Assembly: GCF_000429465.1 (NCBI RefSeq)
Contig: NZ_AUBX01000015.1
Span: forward strand, 186,001-250,000
Direction: 5' to 3'
DNA: 64,000 nt
Source: Algoriphagus vanfongensis DSM 17529
GTDB taxonomy: Bacteria; Bacteroidota; Bacteroidia; Cytophagales; Cyclobacteriaceae
Shown here: positions 32,737 to 41,214 of the stretch, one piece after another
Layout: each line of letters opens with the position of its first letter
Numbering within the stretch: the stretch's first letter is position 1
The notes under the pieces: model-generated
Databases searched by the model: none
What the model was told of the DNA's origin: nothing
The model's input: the letters and a program-made list of their open reading frames with translations, nothing else
Position numbers and translations under genes: made by a program

Positions 32737-33270
32737 TTAAAACTGCTCCAGTTTCACCATCAGATCCCATACGGCAATACCCAAGGATACCGATATATTC
32801 AGAGAATGCTTGGTGCCCAATTGGGGGATTTCGAGTACTTGATCGCAGGCTTTGAGAACGGATTCTTCCACTCCAAAAACCTCATTTCCGAAGATCAGTG
32901 CATATTTTTGATCTTTTTGAGGCTTAAAATTATTGAGCATGATAGATTCGTCGACCTGCTCCAATGCGCAGAGTTGGTAGCCATCTGCTTTCAATTTTTC
33001 TACAGCTATGCCGGTATTGAGACAGTATTCCCATTCTACAGATTCGGTAGCTCCCAATGCTGTCTTTTGGATGTCCCGATGCGGTGGTGTGCCCGTGATG
33101 CCACAGAGGTAGATTTTTTCTATGCGAAAAGCATCGCCGGTACGAAAAGCCGAGCCGACATTATTGAGACTTCTTACATTGTCCAGCACAAGGACAATCG
33201 GTGATTTCTTGGTGTCTTTGTATTCTTCAATGCTGAGCCTTTCCAGCTCATCCATACTTAATTTCTTCAT
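32737..33270 (-). CDS. TrmH/SpoU family RNA 2'-O-methyltransferase
   Basis: A 177-residue SPOUT-class methyltransferase. Motif 1 is VLDNVRSLNNVGSAFRTGDAF (residues ~27-47), motif 2 YALIFGNEVFGVEESVL and motif 3 EIPQLGTKHSLNISVSLGIAVWDL, which together form the SAM-binding knot. It methylates the 2'-O of a ribose in tRNA or rRNA, and without the N-terminal RNA-binding domain of RlmB it resembles the short TrmL/TrmH forms; the exact nucleotide is unknown. It is convergent with the preceding run and divergent from mutS. Confidence 0.92.
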   Translation of the reverse strand: MKKLSMDELERLSIEEYKDTKKSPIVLVLDNVRSLNNVGSAFRTGDAFRIEKIYLCGITGTPPHRDIQKTALGATESVEWEYCLNTGIAVEKLKADGYQLCALEQVDESIMLNNFKPQKDQKYALIFGNEVFGVEESVLKACDQVLEIPQLGTKHSLNISVSLGIAVWDLMVKLEQF

Positions 33271-33348
33271 CTTTTTTGATCTGCCTTGCTTATGGTCTAT
33301 TTTCAGACTTTATTCGATCCCCCAAATTTAAGAGAATTAAACTGACTC

Positions 33349-35952
33349 ATGAGTAAGGCCAAAAACGGAAAAGAAACACCTTTGATGAAGCAATACAATG
33401 CAATCAAAGCAAAGCATCCTGGTGCTTTGTTGCTGTTTCGTGTGGGAGATTTTTATGAAACCTTCGGAGAAGATGCCGTAGTGGCTAGTAAAGTATTGGA
33501 TATCGTACTCACCAAAAGAGCCAATGGCTCGGCTTCGCACATCGAATTGGCAGGTTTTCCACATCATTCCTTGGACAATTATTTGCCCAAATTGGTCAGA
33601 GCTGGCAATCGTGTAGCGATCTGTGATCAGCTCGAAGATCCCAAATCCGTCAAAGGGATAGTCAAGCGAGGCGTGACCGAATTGGTGACCCCTGGCCTTT
33701 CCTACAATGATCAGGTGCTCGATACCCGCAAAAACAACTATTTGGCATCCATTCATTTTGGAAAAGAAAAACATGGAATTGCCTTTTTGGACGTTTCTAC
33801 TGGGGAATTTATGTGTGCCGAGGGCAATGCATCCTATATCGACAAGCTACTGCAAAGCTTCGCTCCTTCTGAAATCATCTATTCCAAAGCTGCAAAAAAA
33901 GCAGCTGCTGATCTGATCAAAAATGATTTCATCACTTTTCATTGCGAGGATTGGGTCTATCAGTACGATTATACTTACGAAAAACTCAAAACCCATTTTG
34001 AGACCAGCAATCTGAAAGGTTTTGGTGTCGAGGACTTGGAAATGGGCATCGTGGCAGCGGGGGCGATTTTATTTTATTTGGAGGAAACGGAGCATAAGGA
34101 AATCCAGCACGTATCGGCTATATCGAGGATAGCAGAAGAGAAATACGTATGGCTGGACAAGTTTACCATCAGAAACCTTGAATTGGTTTTTCCCCAGCAT
34201 GAAGGTGGGGTTCCATTGATTCAGATTTTGGATCAGACGGTGACTCCGATGGGTTCCCGAATGATGAAAAAGTGGATGGTGCTGCCTTTGAAAGAAAAGT
34301 CTCCAATCGAAGAAAGACTCAATGTTGTGGATTTTTTCTATCAAAACCCAATGACGATAGATGAGATCGTAGATCAACTCAAGCATATTGGAGATTTGGA
34401 GCGACTAATCTCCAAAGTGGTAGTGGGTCGTGCCAATCCTCGCGAAATGAATCAAATCAGGAGAGCATTGAAAGCAATCTTACCGATCAAAGATCTTCTG
34501 AAAAATCAATCTAATTCGACTTTAAAGCGGCTTTCTGATCAAATTCATCCATGTGACTACATCTTGGAAAAAATCGAGAATGAGCTGCAGGAAGATGCGC
34601 CGATGCTGGTCCATCAAGGAGGAGTAATCAAAGATGGGGTGGATCCTGATCTGGATGAGTACCGAAAGCTCGCAAACTCCGGGAAAGACTATCTGGTGCA
34701 AATCCAACAAAGGGAAATACAAAATACAGGTATCAGCTCTTTGAAAATAGCCTACAATAAAGTGTTTGGCTACTATCTAGAAGTGACGCATGCGCACAAA
34801 GATAAAGTGCCTCAGGAATGGATACGCAAGCAGACATTGGTCAATGCTGAGCGCTACATCACTCCCGAGCTCAAAGAATACGAAGAGAAAATCTTGAATG
34901 CCGAGGAGCGTATGATCGCTTTGGAGCAAAAGTATTTTCAAGAATTGGTAGCTGAGACAGGGCAATTTGTCACTCAAATCCAGCAAAATGCCCGTATCAT
35001 CGGGACGCTGGATGCCTTACTTTCCTTTGCCAAAGTAGCTCTAAGCAATGGCTATTGCAGGCCGAAGGTGTCGGATACTGAGACTTTGGAGATCAAAGAT
35101 GGTCGTCACCCTGTGATCGAAAAACAACTACCTCCAGGAGAGGATTATATTCCCAATGATATTTACCTAGATCATGATAGCCAGCAGATCATCATCATTA
35201 CTGGTCCTAACATGGCTGGTAAATCAGCTCTTTTGAGACAAACGGCTTTGATAGTTTTGATGGCTCAGATGGGAAGTTTTGTGCCTGCGTCTTTTGCTAG
35301 AGTAGGGATCATTGACAAAGTCTTTACCCGTGTCGGAGCTTCTGATAATCTATCCAGAGGAGAATCCACGTTTATGGTGGAAATGACCGAGACGGCCAGT
35401 ATTTTGAATAATCTTTCTGATCGGAGCTTGGTGCTGATGGATGAGATTGGTCGGGGAACATCCACCTATGATGGTATTTCCATTGCTTGGTCTATCGTGG
35501 AGTACCTACACAATCATCAGAATTTCAAAGCCAAGACGCTTTTTGCCACGCACTATCATGAGTTGAATCAATTGACGGAGGATTTTCCGAGAATCAAAAA
35601 CTTCAATGTTTCTGTCAAGGAAGTGGGCAATAAGGTCATTTTCATGAGAAAGCTAAAAGAGGGTGGATCGGAGCATAGCTTTGGTATCCACGTAGCTCAG
35701 ATGGCAGGCATGCCTAATCCTGTTGTGCTTCGAGCTGCTGAGATCATGTCTCACCTCGAAAAGGATAAGGCTATGGTACATGACAAGGAAAACATGAAGT
35801 CTGTACCGAAAAACAATTTCCAATTGAGTCTTTTCGAGATGGATCCCAAATTTAAAGAAGCCAAAGAACTTCTGGATTTGATCGATATCAACGCAATCTC
35901 TCCTATCGAAGCCTTGCTTAAGCTGCATGAGGTGAAGAAAAAGTTAGAATAA
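33349..35952 (+). CDS. mutS: DNA mismatch repair protein MutS
   Basis: An 867-residue MutS1 protein that recognises mismatches and starts repair with MutL. The N-terminal mismatch-binding domain has the Phe-x-Glu motif in [16 protein letters not shown]. The Walker A motif GPNMAGKS is at ~residues 619-626, and Walker B/signature segments follow ([32 protein letters not shown]). The C-terminal domain ([11 protein letters not shown]...[23 protein letters not shown]) is complete. Length is typical for Bacteroidota. It appears to be monocistronic, with a hairpin after its stop and then the two tRNA genes. Confidence 0.98.
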   Translation: MSKAKNGKETPLMKQYNAIKAKHPGALLLFRVGDFYETFGEDAVVASKVLDIVLTKRANGSASHIELAGFPHHSLDNYLPKLVRAGNRVAICDQLEDPKSVKGIVKRGVTELVTPGLSYNDQVLDTRKNNYLASIHFGKEKHGIAFLDVSTGEFMCAEGNASYIDKLLQSFAPSEIIYSKAAKKAAADLIKNDFITFHCEDWVYQYDYTYEKLKTHFETSNLKGFGVEDLEMGIVAAGAILFYLEETEHKEIQHVSAISRIAEEKYVWLDKFTIRNLELVFPQHEGGVPLIQILDQTVTPMGSRMMKKWMVLPLKEKSPIEERLNVVDFFYQNPMTIDEIVDQLKHIGDLERLISKVVVGRANPREMNQIRRALKAILPIKDLLKNQSNSTLKRLSDQIHPCDYILEKIENELQEDAPMLVHQGGVIKDGVDPDLDEYRKLANSGKDYLVQIQQREIQNTGISSLKIAYNKVFGYYLEVTHAHKDKVPQEWIRKQTLVNAERYITPELKEYEEKILNAEERMIALEQKYFQELVAETGQFVTQIQQNARIIGTLDALLSFAKVALSNGYCRPKVSDTETLEIKDGRHPVIEKQLPPGEDYIPNDIYLDHDSQQIIIITGPNMAGKSALLRQTALIVLMAQMGSFVPASFARVGIIDKVFTRVGASDNLSRGESTFMVEMTETASILNNLSDRSLVLMDEIGRGTSTYDGISIAWSIVEYLHNHQNFKAKTLFATHYHELNQLTEDFPRIKNFNVSVKEVGNKVIFMRKLKEGGSEHSFGIHVAQMAGMPNPVVLRAAEIMSHLEKDKAMVHDKENMKSVPKNNFQLSLFEMDPKFKEAKELLDLIDINAISPIEALLKLHEVKKKLE

Positions 35953-35967
35953 TTTATCTACTAAAAA

Positions 35968-35994
35968 CACTTGATACTCAAGCGATATCAAGTG
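35968..35994 (+). repeat. 9-bp hairpin after mutS
   Basis: CACTTGATA (35968-35976) pairs with 35986-35994, with a 9-nt loop. It starts 16 bp after the mutS stop codon but has no T-run, so it may be an RNA-stabilising 3' hairpin or a weak terminator. Confidence 0.5.
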
Positions 35995-36031
35995 GGATGG
36001 AAATGGGGGATAAAAATTTCTTGGTTGAAGT

Positions 36032-36062
36032 ATTGTGAAAATGAATTTGGTGCTTACCTTTG
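36032..36062 (+). promoter_or_regulatory. Bacteroidota-type promoter of tRNA-Gly
   Basis: TACCTTTG at 36055-36062 matches the Bacteroidota -7 consensus TAnnTTTG. A TTTG-like -33 element (ATTG, 36032-36035) lies 19 bp upstream, the expected spacing. It would start transcription about 35-40 bp before the mature tRNA. Confidence 0.6.
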
Positions 36063-36105
36063 CATCCACAATTCGCTCGGATCACGTTCCGAGTTCAACA
36101 TATAA

Positions 36106-36178
<73 letters not shown>

Positions 36179-36183
36179 CATTT

Positions 36184-36212
36184 AGCCCTTGATTCAAGGG
36201 CTTTGTTGTTTT
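36184..36212 (+). terminator. Terminator after tRNA-Gly
   Basis: An 8-bp stem (36184-36191 with 36195-36202) and 3-nt loop followed by TTTGTTGTTTT, 5 bp after the tRNA. Confidence 0.75.
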
Positions 36213-36251
36213 AGGACAATTGTAGCAAAACTCTATTTTCGAATAGTGTAA

Positions 36252-36335
36252 GCCGGGATGGTGGAATAGGTAGACACGCAAGACTTAAAATCTTGTGGCC
36301 TTTAGGCCGTGCGGGTTCGATTCCCGCTCCTGGTA
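36252..36335 (+). tRNA. tRNA-Leu (anticodon TAA)
   Basis: An 84-nt class II tRNA. The acceptor GCCGGGA pairs with TCCTGGT (two G-U pairs), the anticodon stem CAAGA/TCTTG encloses the loop CTTAAAA with anticodon TAA, and there is a long variable arm (TGGCCTTTAGGCCGT), as expected for leucine. The discriminator is A and CCA is not encoded. A weak TAttTTcG promoter-like element ends 10 bp upstream. Confidence 0.97.
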
Positions 36336-36338
36336 CTC

Positions 36339-36380
36339 AAAGCCTCGTCACGATAGTTATCGTGGGCGAGGCTTTTTGTT
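36339..36380 (+). terminator. Terminator after tRNA-Leu
   Basis: A 9-bp stem AAAGCCTCG (36339-36347) with 36367-36375, plus an inner stem CACGAT/ATCGTG, followed by TTTTTGTTTTT. It starts 4 bp after the tRNA. Confidence 0.88.
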
Positions 36381-36497
36381 TTTGGCTTGAATTTTTTAAA
36401 AATCAATACGAGCTTTTTTGGGACAGTCTGATGAGACCTCTAACTTTGAATGACCATTCAACTTTTATCTTTGATAAAGGCAATAAATTCTCAGAAA

Positions 36498-37949
36498 ATG
36501 CAAAAAATACCCTTATTTATAGATAATCAACCCGTCTTAGGGAGAGGAAAGCACTTTGATAACTTCAACCCTGCCACAGGTGAAAAAACTCATGAAGTCA
36601 CATCAGCTTCGCAAGATGATTTTGAAAAAGCCATCGCCTCAGCCAAAAGAGGCTTTCAGGTTTGGTCAGCGATGTCTCCCACAGAGCGAGGTAGAATTTT
36701 GCACCGGGCGTCTCAGATTCTGAGAGAGAAAAATGATGAATTGGCCATTTTGGAATGTCAGGATACGGGTAAGCCGATTCGTGAGACACTTGCTGTTGAC
36801 GTGATTTCTGGAGCTGATTGTTTGGAATATTATGCAGGCCTAGCCCCTTCCTTGCATGGTCAGCACCATGAGTTGGGTGGAGATTTTGCCTATACCAAAA
36901 GAGAACCACTGGGAATTTGTGCTGGTATTGGAGCGTGGAACTATCCGATTCAAATTGCCTGCTGGAAAGCAGCTCCAGCTTTGGCTTGCGGCAATGTGAT
37001 GTTATTCAAGCCAGCTGAATTGACGCCTTTGACTGCTTTCAAATTGGCAGAGGTATTTCGGGAAGCAGGTATGCCAGATGGAGTATTCAATGTGATCCAA
37101 GGAGATGCGGAGGTAGGAAAAATGATGACTTCCCATCCAGAAATTGCAAAAGTATCGATCACCGGTGAGGTCGGCACAGGTAAAAAAGTCATGACTGCAT
37201 CCGCTGATACGCTCAAGCATGTCACGCTGGAACTGGGCGGGAAATCTCCCATTGTTATTTTTGAAGATGCAGATTTGGAGGAAGCTGTCAATGGAGTTAT
37301 GCTTGGAAACTTCTACACCCAAGGTGAAATCTGCAGCAATGGTACCCGAGTTTTTGTCCATCAAGCTATCCGAGATCGATTTTTGGAAAAGCTACTGAAC
37401 AGAACCAAAGAACTGATCGTCGGAGATCCCACAGATCCTGAAACTCATATTGGCGCATTGATCAACCAGACTCATTTCGAAAAGGTGATGTACTACATCT
37501 CAGAGGGAAAAAAAGAGGCTGAATTGGTATTGGGAGGAAATCAAAAAAAGATCTCAGGATGTGAAGGTGGATATTTTGTAGAACCTACAATTTTTAGCTG
37601 CGATTCGGATGAGATGAAAATCGTCCGGGAAGAAATTTTCGGTCCTGTCCTATCTCTCTTGACTTTTGATTCTGAGGAAGAGGTGATCCGTCGTGCCAAT
37701 GACACCCCGTTTGGTTTGGCCGCAGGAGTCTACACACAAAATATCCGGAGAGCACATCGAGTTGTTGGAAAGTTGCAAGCAGGCATGTGCTGGATCAATA
37801 CCTATAATATCAATCCCGTCGAAATACCCTTTGGAGGATATAAACAATCCGGAATCGGTAGAGAGAATGGCTTGGCTGCCATAGAACACTACTCTCAGCT
37901 TAAAACGGTCTACGTTGCCATGAACGATCTAGGCAATCCTTTCGAGTAA
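36498..37949 (+). CDS. betB: aldehyde dehydrogenase, betaine-aldehyde-dehydrogenase-like
   Basis: A 483-residue NAD(P)-dependent aldehyde dehydrogenase. The longest frame starts at 36450; ATG 36498 (MQKIPLFIDNQPV) fits family length. Active-site parts are GAWNYPIQIACWKAAPALACGN, the general base in ELGGKSP and the nucleophile Cys279 in GEICSNGTRVFV. The latter segment closely resembles the QxCTNGTRVFV signature of betaine aldehyde dehydrogenases, which oxidise betaine aldehyde to the osmoprotectant glycine betaine. No choline dehydrogenase or betaine transporter is adjacent, so another aldehyde (e.g. gamma-trimethylaminobutyraldehyde) cannot be excluded. A strong terminator follows it. Confidence 0.87.
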   Translation: MQKIPLFIDNQPVLGRGKHFDNFNPATGEKTHEVTSASQDDFEKAIASAKRGFQVWSAMSPTERGRILHRASQILREKNDELAILECQDTGKPIRETLAVDVISGADCLEYYAGLAPSLHGQHHELGGDFAYTKREPLGICAGIGAWNYPIQIACWKAAPALACGNVMLFKPAELTPLTAFKLAEVFREAGMPDGVFNVIQGDAEVGKMMTSHPEIAKVSITGEVGTGKKVMTASADTLKHVTLELGGKSPIVIFEDADLEEAVNGVMLGNFYTQGEICSNGTRVFVHQAIRDRFLEKLLNRTKELIVGDPTDPETHIGALINQTHFEKVMYYISEGKKEAELVLGGNQKKISGCEGGYFVEPTIFSCDSDEMKIVREEIFGPVLSLLTFDSEEEVIRRANDTPFGLAAGVYTQNIRRAHRVVGKLQAGMCWINTYNINPVEIPFGGYKQSGIGRENGLAAIEHYSQLKTVYVAMNDLGNPFE

Positions 37950-37961
37950 GCTTATGAACTC

Positions 37962-38002
37962 AAGGCCAACAGAAATTTTTAGGGATTCTGTTGGCCTTTT
38001 TT
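37962..38002 (+). terminator. Terminator of the aldehyde dehydrogenase gene
   Basis: A 13-bp stem (37962-37974 with 37986-37998) with an 11-nt loop is followed by a T-run (37997-38002), 12 bp after the stop codon. Confidence 0.9.
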
Positions 38003-38017
38003 GTATTTTAAGACCTG

Positions 38018-38869
38018 ATGGAAGAATTTGAATTTTTACCCCAAGACTGGTCTGCTACCAAACATTGGTTGATCATCGCAGGAATGGCTCTGGCCACTTT
38101 TCTGCTTTTTCTCTTTTTGGCTAACAAGTCCAAAGCATTTCTGCGGATACGGCTTGTGAAAAGGATGGAGGATGACCTTTTGGCCAATTTCCTGGCTGGA
38201 GTCTTTGGCTCGGTAGTGATCCTGATAGGTCTGATGATCGTGTTTCGGATCATTGGACTCACGGGTGTGGTATCTGGCCTGTTGGCAGGTGCTGGCATTT
38301 CTGCTTTTATCATCGGCTTTGCGTTGAAAGATATCGGAGAAAACTTCCTTGCCGGAATTCTATTAGCTTTCAAAAGGCCCTTTCGGGTCGGCGACATTGT
38401 GGATATCAATGGGATCAGAGGAACAGTCCTGACACTAAATCTGCGTGATACACAGGTCAAAACTGCTGATGGAAAGGATGTTTTTATTCCCAATGCTCAG
38501 ATCATCAAGAATCCACTGATCAATTTTACGATCGATGGCTTTCTCCGCTATGATTTCACGATAGGTTTGGACTATGGCTCAGATTACACCGGGGCGATGA
38601 TCCTGATCCGAGAAACGCTGATGGAGGTAGAAGGTGTATTGACCAATGTAAAAAAACCGAATGTCTGGGTTTCTGATTTGGCAGAAAGCACCATCAATCT
38701 TCAGGTGACTTTTTGGGTGGATACGTTTGACAGAAAAATAGCCGATACTGAGGTCAAGTCTGTCGCTATTATACAAGTATTGACGGCAATGGAAAAGGCC
38801 GGCTTTACGATGCCGGCCCGAGTATTGGAGCTCAAGAATTATCGGGATGAAACCCTAAAAACCTCTTGA
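38018..38869 (+). CDS. mechanosensitive ion channel MscS family protein
   Basis: A 283-residue small MscS channel that releases solutes under hypo-osmotic shock. Three hydrophobic segments are seen: residues ~16-33, ~50-75, and the pore helix TM3 with the Ala/Gly packing pattern GVVSGLLAGAGISAFIIGFALKDIGENFLAGILLAF. The MscS beta domain follows (FRVGDIVDINGIRGTVLTLNLRDTQVKTADGKDVFIPNAQI). Length matches the minimal E. coli MscS type. It follows the betaine-aldehyde-dehydrogenase-like gene, so the two could both serve osmotic balance, but a terminator separates them. Confidence 0.95.
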   Translation: MEEFEFLPQDWSATKHWLIIAGMALATFLLFLFLANKSKAFLRIRLVKRMEDDLLANFLAGVFGSVVILIGLMIVFRIIGLTGVVSGLLAGAGISAFIIGFALKDIGENFLAGILLAFKRPFRVGDIVDINGIRGTVLTLNLRDTQVKTADGKDVFIPNAQIIKNPLINFTIDGFLRYDFTIGLDYGSDYTGAMILIRETLMEVEGVLTNVKKPNVWVSDLAESTINLQVTFWVDTFDRKIADTEVKSVAIIQVLTAMEKAGFTMPARVLELKNYRDETLKTS

Positions 38870-38871
38870 TT

Positions 38872-39339
38872 CTATTTTTCTAAAATACCCTTTAGATCCG
38901 CCGGAGAATAATTGACTGATTTCAAGGTCTTGCGATCTCCTTCTCTGAATACCAAGAAGAGATCTCCTTCTTTTTCGTAGAAACACGCTGTGCCTTTTGC
39001 CTGATAATGTGCCACTGTGGCTTTGGCTTCTTCTTCTGACACGCAGGCTTTGCTCATATTGGAGCGCTGGACTTCATCGAAAAGAGTTTTGAATTTTTCG
39101 CCCAAACCAAACTCCAAAATGGCTCCAGAGAGTACGTATTGCAAATCACAAAGTGCATCGGCTATTTCGACCAAATCATTGTCCTGAATAGCTTGTTCGA
39201 GTTCTTTTAGCTCCTCGGCAAGTAGGGAAACCCGGAGATTGCATCGCGTCTCAGAAGGAATAGTCGGCTCGGCGATTACAGGATGCTTGAATGTTTCGTG
39301 AAATAAAGCGACTGAAGTAAGTGACTTGGGATCTTGCAT
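38872..39339 (-). CDS. MazG-like nucleoside triphosphate pyrophosphohydrolase family protein
   Basis: A 155-residue all-alpha NTP pyrophosphohydrolase (PRA-PH/MazG-like). The metal-binding pattern is LLAEELKELEQAIQDNDLVEIADALCDLQYVLSGAIL (E-x-x-E ... D-x-x-D). Such proteins hydrolyse (d)NTPs to monophosphates, often as house-cleaning enzymes. The longest frame starts at 39531, inside the sod gene; ATG 39339 (MQDPKSLTSVALFHETFKHP) is the sensible start. It is convergent with the mscS gene (3-bp separation) and downstream of sod after a terminator. Confidence 0.85.
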   Translation of the reverse strand: MQDPKSLTSVALFHETFKHPVIAEPTIPSETRCNLRVSLLAEELKELEQAIQDNDLVEIADALCDLQYVLSGAILEFGLGEKFKTLFDEVQRSNMSKACVSEEEAKATVAHYQAKGTACFYEKEGDLFLVFREGDRKTLKSVNYSPADLKGILEK

Positions 39340-39370
39340 AGTATTGATTTTAGGATTCGAAATAAATGAA

Positions 39371-39393
39371 AAAGGCCGGAATTTCCGGCCTTT
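39371..39393 (-). terminator. Terminator of the superoxide dismutase gene
   Basis: A 9-bp GC-rich stem AAAGGCCGG (39371-39379) with 39385-39393 and a 5-nt loop; on the minus strand it is followed by TTCATTTATT. It is 20 bp past the sod stop codon. Confidence 0.8.
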
Positions 39394-39413
39394 CTTCGTT
39401 TTGATTTCAGGAA

Positions 39414-40172
39414 TTACATGGATGCTGCCGCAAATCTTTCTGAGACAGTTTTCCAGTTGATCACATTCCAAAATGCTGATACATAATCTGGTCTGCGGTT
39501 TTGATAGTTTAAATAATAGGCATGCTCCCATACGTCCAGCCCTAAAAGCGGAGTGCCTTTGAAATCCGAAATATCCATCAGCGGGTTATCTTGATTTGGG
39601 GTAGAGCCCACTGCTAACTTTTTGTCAGCATCGACGACCAGCCAAGCCCATCCAGAGCCAAATCTCGTTTTGGCCGCATTGTTGAATTCTTCAGAAAAAG
39701 CATCAAAGCTTCCAAAAGAAGAGTCGATGGCAACAGCCAGTTCGCCTTCGGGCTTGCCTCCTCCATCCGGAGTCAGCACTTTCCAGAATAATTCATGATT
39801 GTAATGTCCGCCTCCATTGTTCCTCATTTTGGTGGAGTACTTGGATACATTGGCCAGTACATCTTCCAATGGCATATTGGCATCCACGTTTTCCTCGCCG
39901 ATGGCATCTCCCAGATTTTTGGCATAGCCGGCGGCATGCTTGGTATAGTGGATTTCCATAGTCATGGCATCGATATTTGGCGCCAAAGCGGCATAATCGT
40001 AAGCCAAAGGAGTCTGGGTGAAAGAGGTGACCAAAATGGCCTTTTCCGCTCCGTTGGCAGATCCACTGCAGGCAGAAAGAACTCCGGTGCCTACCAAGCT
40101 CATGGCGATGCTGGCTTTGGAACTGTCGGATAGAAATTTCCTTCTGGATATGTTGTTTTCTATTGCTTTCAT
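39414..40172 (-). CDS. superoxide dismutase (Fe/Mn type) with Tat-type export signal
   Basis: A 252-residue Fe/Mn superoxide dismutase (superoxide to H2O2 and O2). Metal ligands are present in [25 protein letters not shown] and [16 protein letters not shown]. Unlike the cytosolic ~200-residue enzyme, it has a ~42-residue N-terminal extension with the twin-arginine motif SRRKFL (residues 9-14), a moderately hydrophobic stretch and the lipobox-like VLSAC (Cys35). This predicts Tat-dependent export and probably lipid anchoring, so the enzyme would act in the periplasm or envelope. It is divergent from dapF, with a palindrome in the shared spacer. Confidence 0.93.
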   Translation of the reverse strand: MKAIENNISRRKFLSDSSKASIAMSLVGTGVLSACSGSANGAEKAILVTSFTQTPLAYDYAALAPNIDAMTMEIHYTKHAAGYAKNLGDAIGEENVDANMPLEDVLANVSKYSTKMRNNGGGHYNHELFWKVLTPDGGGKPEGELAVAIDSSFGSFDAFSEEFNNAAKTRFGSGWAWLVVDADKKLAVGSTPNQDNPLMDISDFKGTPLLGLDVWEHAYYLNYQNRRPDYVSAFWNVINWKTVSERFAAASM

Positions 40173-40283
40173 AAGGGAACTGTTGGTTGGTTAAATAATA
40201 GTATCGGAATTTGAAACTAACCAATATCATGCAGAATTGAAATTGATAGTCAGACATTAAGTCCGATTTTGTGACAAGTTGGT

Positions 40284-40300
40284 TATGTTTGCATGCAAAC
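40284..40300. promoter_or_regulatory. -7 element and overlapping 14-bp palindrome between sod and dapF
   Basis: TATGTTTG (40284-40291) matches the Bacteroidota -7 consensus TAnnTTTG for rightward transcription of dapF, though no good -33 box is seen. GTTTGCATGCAAAC (40287-40300) is a perfect palindrome that overlaps it. Its core TGCATGCA is the same as in the two palindromes upstream of the MarR gene at 19.8 kb. Confidence 0.55.
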
Positions 40301-40338
40301 TGGCGCTTGGTTGGGTTTTTGACCAAGGACTTATTCCC

Positions 40339-41115
40339 ATGAAACAGACGATTTTCTATAAATATCAAGGTACCGGCAATGACTTTGTCATGATAGATGA
40401 CCGGGACGAAAATTTTGATGAAAAGGATTTGGCCTTGGTTTCCAAGCTTTGTGACCGCAAGTTTGGGATCGGAGCCGATGGATTGATTTTGATCCGCAAC
40501 CACCCCGATTATGATTTTGAGATGATCTATTTCAATGCCGATGGATCTCAGAGCATGTGTGGCAATGGAGCCCGATGTGCGGTGGCGTTTTCAGGTTTTT
40601 TGGGCATAATCTCCGAAAAAACGCACTTCCTGGCAATTGACGGACCTCATGATGCCGTATGGAACGGCGAGCAAGTAGAGCTGAAAATGGGCAATGTATC
40701 CGGTATCGAGACCAAAGACAGAGATGCTTTTGTGAACACTGGCTCTCCTCACCACATCCGGATGGTAGAGGATATTGAAGACTATCCAGTCTTTGAAGAA
40801 GGCAAAAAAGTCCGCTATGATGCGATGTATGCGCCAGCAGGTACCAATGTCAATTTTGTGGAGGCCCTATCTAAAGAGGAGATATTTGTGAGGACTTACG
40901 AAAGGGGTGTGGAAAATGAGACCCTTTCCTGTGGAACGGGTGTCACAGCTGCTGCGATTGCTTATGCCAAAGACGCAGTGGATGCTACTATCAAGATCAG
41001 GACTCTGGGAGGCCATCTTTCAGTACGCTTTCATAGAAATCCAGATGGAAGCCTCGACGAAGTATGGCTGACTGGGCCAGCCACGCAAGTTTACCGGGGA
41101 GAAATAGAAATTTAA
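40339..41115 (+). CDS. dapF: diaminopimelate epimerase
   Basis: A 258-residue DapF that converts LL- to meso-diaminopimelate for lysine and peptidoglycan synthesis. It has the two catalytic Cys: Cys74 in NADGSQSMCGNGARC and a second in ENETLSCGTGVTAAAIAY. The N-terminal KYQGTGNDFVMIDDR is the family signature. The longest frame begins at 40279, overlapping the promoter region; ATG 40339 (MKQTIFYKYQGTGNDF) is the family-consistent start. It is followed 99 bp later by secA on the same strand. Confidence 0.97.
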   Translation: MKQTIFYKYQGTGNDFVMIDDRDENFDEKDLALVSKLCDRKFGIGADGLILIRNHPDYDFEMIYFNADGSQSMCGNGARCAVAFSGFLGIISEKTHFLAIDGPHDAVWNGEQVELKMGNVSGIETKDRDAFVNTGSPHHIRMVEDIEDYPVFEEGKKVRYDAMYAPAGTNVNFVEALSKEEIFVRTYERGVENETLSCGTGVTAAAIAYAKDAVDATIKIRTLGGHLSVRFHRNPDGSLDEVWLTGPATQVYRGEIEI

Positions 41116-41214
41116 TCATCCAAAGCACCGACAGAGAGATCGATCGGTGAATTATCAATTGTAATAAAAAGAGCTTAATTTTAGAGCCCGATTTTAGAAT
41201 CACACAGAGCAGAC

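Noticed and set aside
39340..39531. N-terminal extension of the MazG-like frame
   Set aside because: It runs over the sod terminator and the sod C-terminus; the family starts near ATG 39339.
39793..40503. A 236-codon open frame on the minus strand across sod and the start of dapF
   Set aside because: It overlaps two well-identified genes in other frames and has no family resemblance.
41126..41149. Hairpin CACCGA/TCGGTG after dapF as a terminator
   Set aside because: The stem has only 6 bp with a 12-nt loop and no T-run follows; too weak to annotate.
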